In this document: positions 48,936 to 61,794 of the stretch, piece after piece
Layout: each line of letters starts with the position of its first letter
Position numbering within the stretch: the first letter of the stretch is position 1
Assembly: GCA_028023455.1 (NCBI GenBank)
Contig: JAQFVV010000031.1
Span: 3,164,001 to 3,228,000 of the forward strand
Direction of reading: 5' to 3'
Length of the DNA: 64,000 nt
Source of the DNA: Epiperipatus broadwayi
Lineage: Eukaryota > Onychophora > Udeonychophora > Euonychophora > Peripatidae
The notes under the pieces: generated by a model
What the model was told of the DNA's origin: nothing
What the model saw: only the letters and a program-made list of their open reading frames with translations
Database searches by the model: none
Position numbers and translations under genes: made by a program

Positions 48936-50242
48936 ACATTGTGAAAAATATACTAATAATTTTTATTCACTGATAAATTATTCTGTATTGGTCTATCTGC
49001 TTATGCTCATTTTGAAATCTAGTAGTCTTGGAACTAAAATTACAGTCATTTTTTTAATTGTCTTTCTAATATCTTTATTTCAATTATACACAATATTCAA
49101 ATAATCTTCAAATGATTATTAAAACCATGTACTTTGAAACAATGGTATAAGTTAACTTTTAATCCTATTAACTTGTTTATTTTTACAAGACAATAATAGC
49201 AAATGTATATTTATTTACAATTAAGCAATCACTTAATCATCTGTGATGACGGAAATCTTTTCATTTAATATTTCAGAAATGCATTTATATTCAAATATTT
49301 TAATGAATACACATAATAGTTAATTTTCATTTAGATTTAAATATTTATTTGTGAAATGCAATTGTTTTCTTAGTTCTTCAATACAAATTAAAAATCTCAT
49401 CTAACTTTTTCGAAATTGTATTTTATAATCAATTTTACAGAAAAATATGAGCATAAAATAATTTAAACTTATGAATATAATAAAATTTATAGGGTGGTTA
49501 ATATATATTGTAATTACGCATTTAATTACTTTGATATGCATCTATATTACACTTTTACTACTAAGAGAACGCGGAATTAATAACCTTTTAATTTCAATAT
49601 TGACGTACAAATCCGAAAATAGCGAGAAACATTAAAGGATCAATAATAATTAGAAATATAAATGTTTAAATTTGACTTATTAGTGTATTTATTTATAAAG
49701 GCCGTAAATTAATTAGTGAAATTTATGATTTTAGTATAGAGTATGAGGATTTGGAAAATGCCCACAGAAAAATATTGAATTATGTATAAAATGCTAATAT
49801 ATATATATGAATATATCTAAGGATAAATGAATTTTGTGTATAGTATTGATAAAAAGATTTGCTGATAATATTTTGGCACTGGTAGACACGAAACTGAGCA
49901 ACGCAAAATGTTATAAGATTTATAGAACTATAGAAAATGAGAATAAAAAATAATTGATTATACATGCGTGGAAAAAATATAAGATTAAAATTAATAGTTA
50001 GATAGAAAAATACAGGTAATTTTGGAAATGATTAATGTGTGTGTGTGTGTGTGATTGCTTGCAATATGTTTCAATTAGATTTCATCTAATTGTTCAAGTA
50101 CCGTTATTAAACAATACTTCTTATTTTAATTTAGCTTCTAATATCTTGTCCTAAATAAAATAATGAACAGATAAATCACGTGGCAGAAAATCTGTAATCA
50201 TTTTTTAATTACTGTCTCTATTTGAACGCTCTCTTCACATAC
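48936..50242. other. AT-rich non-coding tract
   Basis: No gene recognised. 49550-49700 is slightly CpG-richer (GAACGCGGAATT). (GT)n at about 50036-50052. Confidence 0.45.
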
Positions 50243-50910
50243 ATAGGGATTTGAACACAGACATTCCCTTTCAACTATTCATGCTATCTCATACCACTGA
50301 TACACATGAACACACACATATAGAAAAGATAAATAATCACCAATATACGTATTTTGTGCTAAACCAGCCCTCATCAGTTAGTCCAGATTATCATCTCCCA
50401 CACATATATATAATCAGTGCTCAGTTTATATTAAGATAGAAAATCTTCATACTTTAATGGATAGGCTTCAATCCACTCCAATTCTTCAGCCATCCATACC
50501 ATTGAAAATCCGATTATCGAAAACCCAAATCCCATGATGATGCCAAAATTATTGCCATGTTCATACATGTGGGGTCAGAATGACTTGAGGTCAATATGGG
50601 CATGGCAGTAATATTGACATCAGCATGGGATTGGGGCTTTCCATCAAATTTTCAATGGCATGGATGACTGAAGGAGGTTGGAGTGGATTGAAGCCAGTCC
50701 ATTAAAGTATGAAGATTTGCTATCTTAATACAAACTGAGCACTGATTATATATATGTGTGGTAGATGATAATCTGGACCAACTGATGATGCTGGTTTAGC
50801 ACAAAAAACTTATATTGATGATTATTTATCTTTTTTGTAAATGTGTGTGGTCATGTGTATCAGTGGTATGAGATAGTATGGATAGTTGAAAGGTGAGTTC
50901 AAATTCCTAT
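50243..50910. repeat. family A, 668-bp palindromic pair
   Basis: A minus-oriented family A copy (50243-50565) and a plus-oriented one (about 50600-50910) face each other around a loop of about 40 nt. The outer ends are AGGGATTTGAAC and its near complement GTTCAAATTCCT. Inner ends share CCATGATGATGCC-like sequence. Arm identity is about 90 percent. Confidence 0.8.
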
Positions 50911-51790
50911 ATTTACTCCTGTCTCTAGTAACATCTACTGAGTCATTATCCAGATGATAACAGGAGTAGCCAGTTCAATAAAAGCGGAGTGTGTGGCAAT
51001 GTTTTCATGCGTGCGGGGGAGAGGGGGGTTTACAATTATAAAAAATACTTCGATATTTTTAAAAAATATCTTATTTGCCAATATATAAATCAAGTGTAAA
51101 ACAATTCCCATCGTTAAAAATTTTATTTATTTTGAATGAAATTCGCTGGGGAAAAAAGGATTCAAGAAAATAAAATACAATTTATTGCATTGTATGTATT
51201 TTATTTTGTTTACTCAAATATTGATAAAAATTGCACAAATTAATACTTATAAAGTATAAATAATTCCTTATTTATTATAAATAAGGCTTTGTTCAATTTT
51301 ATTGAATCAATATTTAAGAAAACAAAATAAAATACCTGTAATACATCATATATATATATATAACTTCTTTGAATGTTTTATTATCATCATTATAATTCAT
51401 TTATTTTATTTTTATTTGCAAATTCTAATTCAATAGATAAAATTGCTAATAAAGAGAATCATTCTTGACTTGTTGATTTTGCATTAAGTGACCAGAAAGT
51501 AAATTAAAAAATATTTAAGTATACACCTGTATGTAACTGAAAAATTTACTGCACCACACAACCAAGGCTTCTACAAATGTTTAGTTTGCTTGAGATAGTC
51601 AGTCATTGGAGGTCAAATTATACAATTTTAACAAAAAAAATAGGTATATTTAGCTAGTAATAAAACAATTTTTTTTTAATTTGTGCAGAAAATGTAGATC
51701 ATGCAAGAATGAGTCTTGTCCAAGCACACTATTTGCACCACCCTCCACTGCCCCTAGGCTGATTCCAATAACAAATGATGCCCAGTCAAA
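50911..51790. other. AT-rich non-coding tract
   Basis: Purine-rich GTGCGGGGGAGAGGGGGG at 51012-51029. No gene or repeat recognised. Confidence 0.45.
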
Positions 51791-51921
51791 ACATCAATGA
51801 ACTTTTTTTTTTAAGTGTCATAGCATCGTCTGGGACGCAAACCCGCAACTCGGGCAACTGCCTGCAAGTGAAGGCAGTCACGCTGACCTCTCCACCAATG
51901 CAAGACACATCAATGAACTTT
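51791..51921 (-). mobile_element. very short tRNA-derived SINE (family S) with exact 15-bp target duplication
   Basis: ACATCAATGAACTTT occurs exactly at 51791-51805 and 51907-51921. Between them, on the minus strand, is a tRNA-like head of about 79 nt starting GCATTGGTGGAGAGGTCAGC, a GGTTTGCGTCCC B box and the closing ACGATGC. A tail TATGACACTT and a poly(A) run (T run 51802-51812 on the plus strand) follow. The body is about 100 bp. A 15-bp duplication plus poly(A) shows LINE-mediated insertion. Confidence 0.85.
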
Positions 51922-52289
51922 AAAACCATAGTCACACCTTTTTCCCATGAAAAATCTTCATTGTAATACATGCAAACATTAAAATATAGTAGGATTTTTT
52001 TTCTGTATAATATAAAAATCAAATTTTAGTACAATGAAACAACACTATCTATTAAATAATAGTTTTCAACTGACACACATTAAGTTAAGTAAAACTGCTT
52101 TTGGCTTATTACTTTAACTAATATAAGGATCATCATAGAAAATTCTGTATTATATTTTGAGGTTTAGGTTCATAAATATCTTTAAATTAATATATATATA
52201 TATAATAACATTATAATAAGAAATACACATAAATAATAATAAATTTGATACAGAAATATGTATCATGAAATAGGTACATTTTCTCAAAA
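51922..52289. other. AT-rich non-coding tract
   Basis: Nothing recognised. Confidence 0.5.
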
Positions 52290-53450
52290 ACTATTTGTTT
52301 CAGTATTGGCATATTATCTATTTATTCCAGACTTAAATTGATTTTTAAAAACTCAGTCTTTAATTTTCATGTAATATTCTTCTCTGAGCTGAATTGAAGT
52401 TGAATTTAAAATTACAAGATTTTTCATTATCAACTAAAACTGGAATAATCATTTATTGGATTTTTGTAGATTAAAGTATGATATTCAGTTAATGTTTTGT
52501 CCTAAAAAAAAATTTGAACTCCCTATGTATGATTTTTTTTCATCTGAATGATTTGATAAATATTTTATCTTTTGAATTATTTTAAGTATAGCATAATTGG
52601 AATTATTCAATAATTTGTTTACAGTGACATAAAATGAAATGTTAAATATATTATTAAATGTTTTTTTAAAATAAATTTAAATTAACTATTATTTGGAAAT
52701 AGCATGGACAACCATTTTTAATTATTTTTATTAATGTTATAAAATTTATTTCTTGTAAAACCATTTCAATAACTGTATAGCTTTTCATTATGATGGAGAA
52801 AACATTTTAAATTAACCATTTTATGTAACAGTATGACATGTGATTTAATAAACTGACTACATCTGCTTTCTTGGATAGGTTTGATAAGTACATCATATAT
52901 ATTAGTGATACATAAAATAATTATTTTAAAATCTTTTCCACATTATAATGAAAAGCTATATAAACCAAATATAAATAATGAATTCTTTTCTCAAAAATTC
53001 ATAAATGTATGATATTATAGAAATCAAAATCTATATACATTAATAATAAAAATAAAATAATAAAAAATAGTCATCCATGCCATTTCTCTATGATAATCAA
53101 TTGAAATTTATTTTAAAAATATTTGATATATACAACATTTCATTTTATGTCCCTATACATGTAAATTATTTACTAAATTATATGTAGATATAAAAATTAT
53201 ATATAATTGAGTCAAGTTATTCTTTAGAAAAAAGATTGAGTGATCACCAGGTACTCTATAACTAATTTATTTATTTATTTAGTTTTTGATCATAAAAAAA
53301 ATTCACTTTAACTTCAAATCAATTTATTCAGATCTCACAGAATATTACATGAAGAAAGATCCATAAAAAGAAAAAAATTAAAAAGAATCTTTATAAATCA
53401 ATTGAAAGATTCTGTAATTAATACATAGTTAATGTGTCAATATTGTAACG
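52290..53450. mobile_element. decayed foldback element of about 1.1 kb
   Basis: Nested complementary blocks mirror each other around about 52870: TTTTCATGTAATATTCT (52358) with AGAATATTACATGAAG (53339); GACATAAAATGAAATG (52625) with CATTTCATTTTATGTC (53137); TATAGCTTTTCATTAT (52777) with ATAATGAAAAGCTATA (52945). The spacing is conserved on both sides, so this is one long, diverged inverted repeat. Non-coding. Confidence 0.65.
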
Positions 53451-53948
53451 GTATACATATATGCCATTACATCATTTCAAAATGAAAATATAAAAAAAGA
53501 TCCTTATATAAAATGAATATATAAAAAAAAATTAAAATAATAGTTATAAAATTGCACAGATGGAAAACTAGTAAATAATTATGTAAAAGTAAGTTAAAGT
53601 AAAAAAGAAAAATCTCAAGATAAAATATTATTATTTTTTCAATTAATGTAAAAGAAAATAATATTAATTAGTTTTTATTCAAATATTATGTTTAAATCTT
53701 AGTAGAATGGAAATGATTGTTCTATTAAAATGTTATAAAAGTAAAGCAAACAGGCCCTTGGGGCACTTAAATGATTGAAAGTCAAATAAGAGATAAAACT
53801 TGAAAGATTATGGTGTTTCTGCTTTGGAGTAAACTGGATGATGCAGTTACCAACAAACACACAGCCCAAAAAAGAAAGACCATCATGGCCAATAAGATCA
53901 GAGCAATATCAGGAGTGATCAGTCTGAAAATTTAGTGATAAGAGAGGT
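53451..53948. other. AT-rich non-coding tract
   Basis: I see no gene here. It is the left flank of the LTR element. Confidence 0.45.
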
Positions 53949-53953
53949 ATAAT

Positions 53954-55990
53954 ACTGTGACAGTCAGATGATGTATGTTGGTTTAACCCAGTTCGAATAC
54001 TAAGCGAAAGTACCTCGAGGCCACCCATACATGAGATATTAAATCAAGAATACTATGACCTCTGCCCTATTCACCTATTCTTGAGGCTAATTATGAACCA
54101 ACAACATTATCTGAGCCATACATAAATTATTCTTCAACCGGCCAAGCTTAGCCTCAATGGTAGAGACATGGACGGGAACACCTACGGAGTTAAATAGTTA
54201 AATGTGCATAAAAGTACTATGAAAAATGTGTTTTGCATGCCTGGATCATTGGAAAAGTAAAATAAAGCATTATAATAAAATTAGGAAACTCAAGCTTTTT
54301 ATAGTTAAATAATATATTTAATTAATGACTTTAAAATATTAAGAATGTTTTTAATGACCTCCACTATTCCCCTAAATGAATGAAACAAACCAATGAAACA
54401 ATAAAAACAGATTAAATGATATAATATTTTTGTGGTCTAGGTCTTTTCTTCCCAATTTTAATAAAATTGTCAACTCGAATCTCCTTGATAAAGTACACTA
54501 ATAAAAATCTTTCGCAAAGCATTGTCTAATTGCTTTGCGCTAAAAACAAACAGTTTAAAAATTATTTAAGACGTATATAGCTAAATCTGATATACATAAC
54601 AAGCCAGTGTCAGACAAAAGAGGCGTTATCGAGGAGATCAAGTTGGCAAACAAAGGAAACTTACTGGTATGGAATTTAGAAACATAAATAAAATTAGAAA
54701 GAGATTTTAAATGAAAAAATTAACTTTTAAACTTAACCACAATCGAATACAAAATATATATACATGTTAGTAATGAAGAATAGCGAAGGAAAAAGGGTTA
54801 AATATATATATAGATGATCACACAATATATATATCTAAGACTAGTCTAATAAAAATGGTTACATAACAAATATAATTAAATACAACATTTCATAAATATA
54901 ATTCAATGAAGCAATTAAAAAAAAGGTATGAACAAAAAAGGTAGAAAGTAAATAGTTCAATGGAGGAGAGATATGATTACCGTCCTGGTTCCTTGCTCCT
55001 GTTCGGCAGTGGCGTGGCTTGATCCAACCATCGATAGGTATTTGTCCAGACAATGAAAATGGAAATATGTAGCATGGTTTCATGAAAAGTCCTACAGACA
55101 TGGCATAGAGTTCAAATTATATTGGGTGGATACTATGGCATTTTGATGGTATTTAGGAACCTCGGCAATAGGCAAAGCTTTTTGCCTAGCCAAGCATAGT
55201 AGAATCCATCAAATTCATATGACTTTTAGCTTGTAGCATGTTCAAACTTTTCCGTGATTTCAAAGATGATAGTTGTATAACTTTTTGGAATAAAATCTCA
55301 ACAAGCAAAATCTGAAAGAGTTCTCCAAAGAGAAATCTGAATGCTATTTCCAAAAGGAAAATCTGAAGGCCATTTCTAAAAGGAAAATCTGAATGCCTAG
55401 TCTTTTGTTCACTCTCCTATTTATAACTTTTTTGTAAGCTACCTTCTATTGTTTGTATGATCTTAGATCTTGATAAGCCCCTCCTCATTCCTTTGTTTCA
55501 AAGTAACACTTTCTAAAAAAAATAACTTACTTGTTTATTCTAAATTTCTTTCTTTAAACTTTAAATTTTATTAATTAAAAAAGAAAGAGAAGGCCATCTT
55601 TAGTTTGACTTGAATGGGCTCACTAATTAAAACATACATTCCTTTAGAAAATGTTGGTGGTCTTATCTCAAAATGAAATCATATGCCACATTTTAACATG
55701 ATTTTAACAAAAAAAAAATTTTTCTTTTAATAAAATAAGCATTTTATTTCAGCAGAATTTTGCATTAACTCATATATATACGATTGACGTATATATAAGT
55801 TTGACTAATAGGTTTTACAAGCAATTTTTATTAACAGAAATCTAATCTTAGAATGGAATTTATTTAAAATAAAATATTTAAATGCAAAACCCTGCTGATA
55901 TTGGACTATAAACTTAATTCAGGCCTACAATACTAATTAAGTTTATAGGAGGCTGTGAAGTATGGATTGGACTTCTGATCCATTGCTTCA
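53954..55990 (-). repeat. 3' LTR (2037 bp)
   Basis: Its limits are set exactly where similarity to 59710-61794 starts and stops. The plus strand begins ACTGTGACAGT, a perfect 11-bp palindrome, and ends GCTTCA, so on the element strand it is TGAAGC ... ACAGT and its 3' end lacks the usual CA. A frame at 54859-55101 (minus) has a counterpart in the other LTR but no recognisable domain. Confidence 0.9.
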
Positions 55991-56232
55991 TTTCCCAATA
56001 GTTAGTGAGCAAAAAAAATGTTAAAAAAAATGCTGTTGCTTCAGGTCAGAGGTAAAAATTTTGTGCCAGGTGAATTCAAGCCTACTCTTTATTTGCTGTA
56101 ATATTTAATTTGTTACTGACTAACATTCTTTCTTTCTTTTACTATATAACTAACGGTTTATTCATAATTCAGTCTCCTGTATCTTAAATCGAGTCCATGT
56201 TGTTTTTAGTCTAACAAGTTATATTTATCTTT
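55991..56232 (-). other. 3' untranslated part of the LTR element
   Basis: Between the ORF stop and the 3' LTR. The minus strand ends TTGGGAAA directly before the LTR, a short polypurine tract candidate. A-rich runs otherwise. Confidence 0.5.
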
Positions 56233-57084
56233 TTACTTTCTAAATCTTCTGGGATCTGGTGGTACATAAGGTTTTAAGTTTCTGTTTCTAATATTATACT
56301 CTCTTTTTAGGCTGAGATTATTTTTCCAAAACAAAACACTTATTCCACACTTCTTTTTTAATGCGTGAGGGTCTTTATATATCAGAAAAAACTTTTTTAC
56401 TTCTCTCCACACTATACTACTTGGCCTAAGGTTTCTTAGCCATGCTTGGTTTCCTTTCCTGAATTTATATTGCCGGTTTCGATTCTTGCGATGTCTAGCC
56501 ATACGTCTTAATTTTTCCCTTGCCTTCTTTTCTTGCTCAGTCATGTTCTGGACTTGGAGACAGATTTTCAAGCTATTAAGGTGGTGTCTAGGGTTCCCAC
56601 CCGGTTCTTCTCTAAAACATTTTATATTGCTAATCTTTGCCACAGGAGTTATAGTATTGATTACTGTCGCAGTAAAGATTTCACTGCCTTGTTGCACCTG
56701 GATTTGGTTCAACAGCTGTTGATCCTCTGTTTTTTTACTATCCTCATTCACTTGTCCAGAGAAGTCCAACTGATGAGTGGCTTCACCTGTTTCATAATCA
56801 CTCAAGGATTTCATATCGGTGTAGGATTTCATATCAGTGTTATTTTGTTTTTGAGTATCATCTTCTGGTGATGCTTCTGTTACAATACTCTGTTCTTGAT
56901 GGAGTTCCATATGTGCCTCCAAATGATTCAATATTTGCAATGTAATATTCATGAATTCTTGGAACATGTTCATCATCATTTTGTCTTCGTCTCTCATTTC
57001 TTTGATAAGATCTTCCAAATTGTATTTTTGGTCACTATGAGTACATATTGACCTATAAACTTTGCCTCTCTTCTGTTCCTCCAT
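56233..57084 (-). CDS. gag start fused to an integrase-tail-like end (283 aa)
   Basis: Residues 1-150 are acidic and polar, like the gag N-terminus of this group, and contain a DMKSYTDMKSLSDY tandem. Residues about 150-185 resemble the start of a gag capsid domain (NIKCFREEPGGNPRHHLNSL), the same pattern as in the gag at 1528-2988 (KAFSGNRGENPSDHLESL). From about residue 186 the protein switches to a basic segment (REKLRRMARHRKNRNRQYKF, then PSSIVWREVKKFF and NRNLKPYVPP) of the kind found at the C-terminus of Ty3/gypsy integrase after the core. The simplest reading is one large in-frame deletion of capsid, protease, RT, RNase H and integrase core. The frame has stayed open. Whether the product is made or useful is unknown. 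Confidence 0.6.
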   Translation of the reverse strand: MEEQKRGKVYRSICTHSDQKYNLEDLIKEMRDEDKMMMNMFQEFMNITLQILNHLEAHMELHQEQSIVTEASPEDDTQKQNNTDMKSYTDMKSLSDYETGEATHQLDFSGQVNEDSKKTEDQQLLNQIQVQQGSEIFTATVINTITPVAKISNIKCFREEPGGNPRHHLNSLKICLQVQNMTEQEKKAREKLRRMARHRKNRNRQYKFRKGNQAWLRNLRPSSIVWREVKKFFLIYKDPHALKKKCGISVLFWKNNLSLKREYNIRNRNLKPYVPPDPRRFRK

Positions 57085-59709
57085 TTTTGCCTAATATTGG
57101 CTATTTTGTTATATAACAATCCCACCTTATTTGTAAAACGTATTTTAGTCTTTTTATAAACAATCTAGATACGTATATTTTATCACACGTATCTAGGAGC
57201 TATATCCTTCTGTATATAAAAATTTAGTTCTTTCTAAACTAAGTCAGTATTCTAAGTTCCAACTGTCTGTTTTATTTATATGTTTTCAGAAATTAACTTT
57301 GCCTACCTCACAAGGTCCTATCTTAAATCTATGCCTATATGTATCTGTTTGTACATGAAAAAAAATATAAAATCCTTCCATGTCTGTCTTTAATATTTAT
57401 ACTACATATTATTCTCCTAACTTTATTTATTGTTTATTTTATTAAAATATCACTGCTATTTTGTCACAATATAATTAAAATAACACACTTACAGCTTGAC
57501 CTGGCTTTCTCTGACACCTAAAAGAACTAAAAAATGCATTTACATTGATACAAGTATATATATAAAAAAAATATGTGAGCACAATATACATAAGTCATGT
57601 TTAAAAATTATTTTGGCTCACTACACATACATTTTTATTTTGATCATCTACCTCCTATGGTTTATTTATTTGTAACCCGATATGAGAGATTGCACTTGCC
57701 GACAAATTTAGGGTGCCAGTCGACAAGACAATGGCCATATCAAATATACATATTAATGGATAATGATCTGAGTACACATTGATAAAGCTTATAGAGTTTA
57801 ATGCGATTACAATTTATTTTGATTTTCACTTCACTTTTAAAAAAAATCTCTGCATGAATAAGTAAATGGTATTTTAAATGACAATATTAATTAAGTCTAA
57901 GATGTATAACAACTAAGTAAAATAACATGTCTGACCTGGGTTCAGAACCAGTTACCATTTTGGTCAAGACACACAAAAAAAAATCAACTTAAACAGCCTA
58001 AAGTACGATTAACAACACAAAATATACACAAAAAAATTTAAATAAAAGTAAAATCCCATGATGATCACCACTCCGAATTATGAACCTGGGATCGAAACCA
58101 ACTACCATTTTGGTCACAACCCGAAATAGATTAACAATTATCAAGCAATTTTACAGAATCACGCATTGAGATCAAAAACTGTTTAAAAAACAATTATATA
58201 AAAACGGGTTTTACCGAACTATAATGAAGTGTATACCATATACACCCATATATATGAATATGTACAACATTAAATAAGCATATATATGACTACATATAAA
58301 TATACAAACAGATTATATCTATACAAATATTTTTTTTATTATCATGTACATGATTTTATGAGACGATTCATCATATTGCAGACCGCATACTCCTATTATT
58401 TCAGGCTAGTGAACGCTGGTCGCAACTATAACAAGGAAGCAATGATTGCAGACATAGACCTATTATTTCAGGCTACTCAGCAATCCTAAACTCTAAAGTG
58501 TAAGGGATCTTCACCTAAACGGTTACTAAGGGGGTCTTCACCAAAAACGATCACTAAAAAAACAAGGGCTTCACCTAACAGTTACTCAATAAATGATTCA
58601 ATAGCATAATCTGAATTGAGAAAAAAAAATCTTAACTAAAGGTGGCTGACATATATGTTATACAAAAATATATTTTATATATATATATTTATTAAAACGA
58701 ACGAATACAGTATAACGCATTTACTTTTTATAAAGTTGAAAATTCAGTTTGCTATTATTGAAACAAAACTTATTTTATATACATTATTTGCACGAAAACA
58801 TAATTTCAAAATATTTAAAAGTGAAAAAATTTTTTGCATGATTAAAATTATTCATATAAAGAAACGAAATGCAGAGAAAGTGAAAAAAAAAAAATTTGCT
58901 AACACTGTATGTTAACACGTGTTAATTTGAACTTATCAAAACTTTCAATCTTAGAAAAAATTTCTATTAATGGAAAAATGTTATCTATTAGATCTTTACA
59001 AAAATTTATACAAACGGAAAAAAAATTCTATTATCTATTTGTACTTTTTACTAAAATATTAACACTACCGTATATACACTATATTTTGAAAAACATTATT
59101 ACATCAAAACTTCTCATAAAAATAATCTATAGTACAAACGCTATTTTAAGGGAGGGCGGGTGGGTATATATTTGACACTTCTGCCTCATCAAAACTATAT
59201 ACTTTATACGACAAAACTAGTCATTAGGGGAGGGGGGAATTTGCTATAACTCTAGAATCTAATTTTATAATCACAAAAAAAAACAACTAACGGAGTGTTT
59301 ACTTTTCTAAATGTAAAATATTCATTTCATAAATACTAAACTCAGAAAAAAAATGTTTACCTTATGACCCATTTAACTTTTTTTTAATCAATCCAACAAG
59401 AATGACATTTGGCTCACGTTAGGAGACAAACTCGGAAAAAGAATTAGACTAAAACAAACTTCTCAGGGTACTAATTTTTTTTTTTTTTTTTAAAAAATGA
59501 CATTCGTTCTACGGCAACAAAGGTGGGGAAAACTTTTACATATATCTATTATTTCGTGTTATTGAAAAAAAATTATATATATGCCTACCAAGAAAAAAAT
59601 TCTGCATATATATTATTATTTAAAACATAAATGCTGCCTACAGGGTATAGGGTTTATTAAATCGATGCCCCAAATGATTGAGCAGCAAGAATGCGGAAAA
59701 AAAAAATTA
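57085..59709 (-). other. 2.6-kb leader between 5' LTR and gag, non-coding
   Basis: No gene seen. A block with CCTGGG(T/A)TC(A/G)(G/A)AACCA and ACCATTTTGGTCA occurs twice (about 57938-57975 and 58084-58121). A CTTCACC-x-AA ... ACTAA block occurs three times at 58508-58590. CCTATTATTTCAGGCTA occurs at 58393 and 58458. A T18-type run lies at about 59469-59488. For a Ty3 element such a long leader is unusual; part may be inserted DNA. Confidence 0.5.
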
Positions 59710-61527
59710 ACTGTGACAGTCAGATGATGTATGTTGGTTTAACCCAGTTCGAATACTAAGTGAAAGTATCTTGAGGCCACCCACACGTGAGATATTAAAT
59801 CAAGAATACTATGACCTCTGCCCTATTTGCCTATTCTCGAGGCTAATTACGAACCAACAACATTATCTGAGCTATACATAAATTATTCTTCAACCGGCCA
59901 AGCTTAGCCTCATCGGTAGAGACATGGACGGGAACACCTATGGAGCTAAATAGTTAAATGTGCATAAAAGTACTATGAAAAATGTGTTTTGCATGCCTTG
60001 ATCATTGGAAAAGTAAAATAAAGCATTATAATAAAATTAGGAAACTCAAGCTTTTTATAGTTAAATAATATGTTGAATTAATGACTTGAAAATATTAAGA
60101 AAGTTTTTAATGACCTCCGCTATTCCCCTAAATTAATGAAACAAACTAGGAGACAATAAAAACAGATTAAATAATATAATATTTTTGCGGTCTAGGTCTT
60201 TTCTTCCCAATTTTAATAAAATTGTCAATTCGAATCTCCTCAATAAAGTACACTAATAAAAATCTTTCACAAAGCATTGTCTAATTGCTTTGCACTAAAA
60301 ACAGACAGTTTAAAAATTATTTAAGATGTATATAGCTAAATCTGATATATGTAACAAGCCAGTGGCGGACAAAAGAGGCGTTATCGAGGAGATCAAGTTG
60401 GCAAACAAAGGAAACTTACTGGTATGGAATTTAGAAACATAAATAAAATTGGAAAAAGATTTTAAGTGAAAAAATTAACTTTTAAACTTAACCGCTATGG
60501 AATACAATATATATATATACATGTTAGTAATGAAGAATAGCGAAGGAAAAAGGGTTAAATATATATATAGATGATCATGCAATATATATACCTAAGACTA
60601 GCCTAATAAAAATGGTTACATAACAAATATAATTAAATACAACTTTTCATAAATATAATTCAATGAAGCAATTAAAAAAAAAGGTATGAACAAAAAAGGT
60701 AGAAAGTAAATAGTTCAATGGAGGAGAGATATGATTACCATCCTGGTTCCTTGCTCCTGTTCGGTGGTGGCATGGCTTGATCCAACCATCGATAGGTATT
60801 TGTCCAGACAATGAAAATGAAAATATGTAGCATGGTTTCACGAAAGGTCCTACAGACACGGCACAGAGTTCAGATTGTATTGGGTGGATACATGGCATTT
60901 TGATGGTATTTAGGAACCTCAGCAATAGGCAAAGCTTTTTGCCTAGCCAAGTATAGTAGAATCCATCAAATTCATATGACATTTAGCTTGTAGCATGTTC
61001 AAACTTCTCTGTGATTTCAAAGATGACAGTTGTATAACTTTTTGGAATAAAATCTCAATAAGCAAAATCTGAAAGAGTTCTCCAAAGAGAAATCTGAATG
61101 CTATTTCCAAAATGAAAATCTGAAGGCCATTTCCAAAAGGAAAATCTGAATGCCTAGTCTTTTGTTCACTCTCCTATTTATAACTTTTTTGTAAGCTACC
61201 TTCTATTGTTTGTATGATCTTAGATCTTGATAAGCCCCTCCTCATTCCTTTGTTTCAAAGTAACACTTTCTAAAAAAAATAACTTACTTGTTTATTCTAA
61301 ATTTTTTTCTTTAAACTTTGAATTTTATTAATTAAAAAAGAAAGAGAAGGCCATCTTTAATTTGACTTGAATGGGCTCACTAATTAAAACATACATTCCT
61401 TTAGAAAATGTTGGTTGGGCTTATCTCAAAATGAAATCATATGCCATGTTTTAACAAGATTTTAACAAAAAATATATTATTTCTTTTAATAAAATAAGCA
61501 TTTTATTTCAGCAGAATTTTGCATTAA

Positions 61528-61605
<78 letters not shown>

Positions 61606-61794
61606 TGACTAATAGGTTTTACAAGCAATTTTTATTAACAGAAATCTAATCTTAGAATGGAATTTATTTAAAACAAAATATTTAAATGCAAAACCCTGCT
61701 GATATTGGACTATAAACTTAATTCAGGCCTACAATACTAATTAAGTTTATAGGAGGCTGTGAAGCATGGATTGGACTTCAGATCCATTGCTTCA
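59710..61794 (-). repeat. 5' LTR (2085 bp)
   Basis: Pairs with 53954-55990. It is longer mainly because a (TA)n tract at about 61530-61602 has expanded where the other LTR has a short TATATATACG stretch. Same termini: ACTGTGACAGT and GCTTCA on the plus strand. An unrecognised minus-strand frame lies at 60647-60982. Confidence 0.9.

Noticed and set aside
59640-59680. TGGGGCATCGATTTAATAAA (minus strand) as primer binding site of the LTR element
   Set aside because: It lies about 30 bp from the LTR edge instead of adjacent, and I cannot match it to a tRNA end.
54859-60982. Matching minus-strand frames in both LTRs (54859-55101 and 60647-60982)
   Set aside because: Shared because the LTRs are copies of each other; different lengths and no recognisable domain.
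43928-61602. (TA)n tracts as possible origins or CRISPR-like arrays
   Set aside because: They are simple microsatellites; no repeat-spacer structure exists anywhere in the window.
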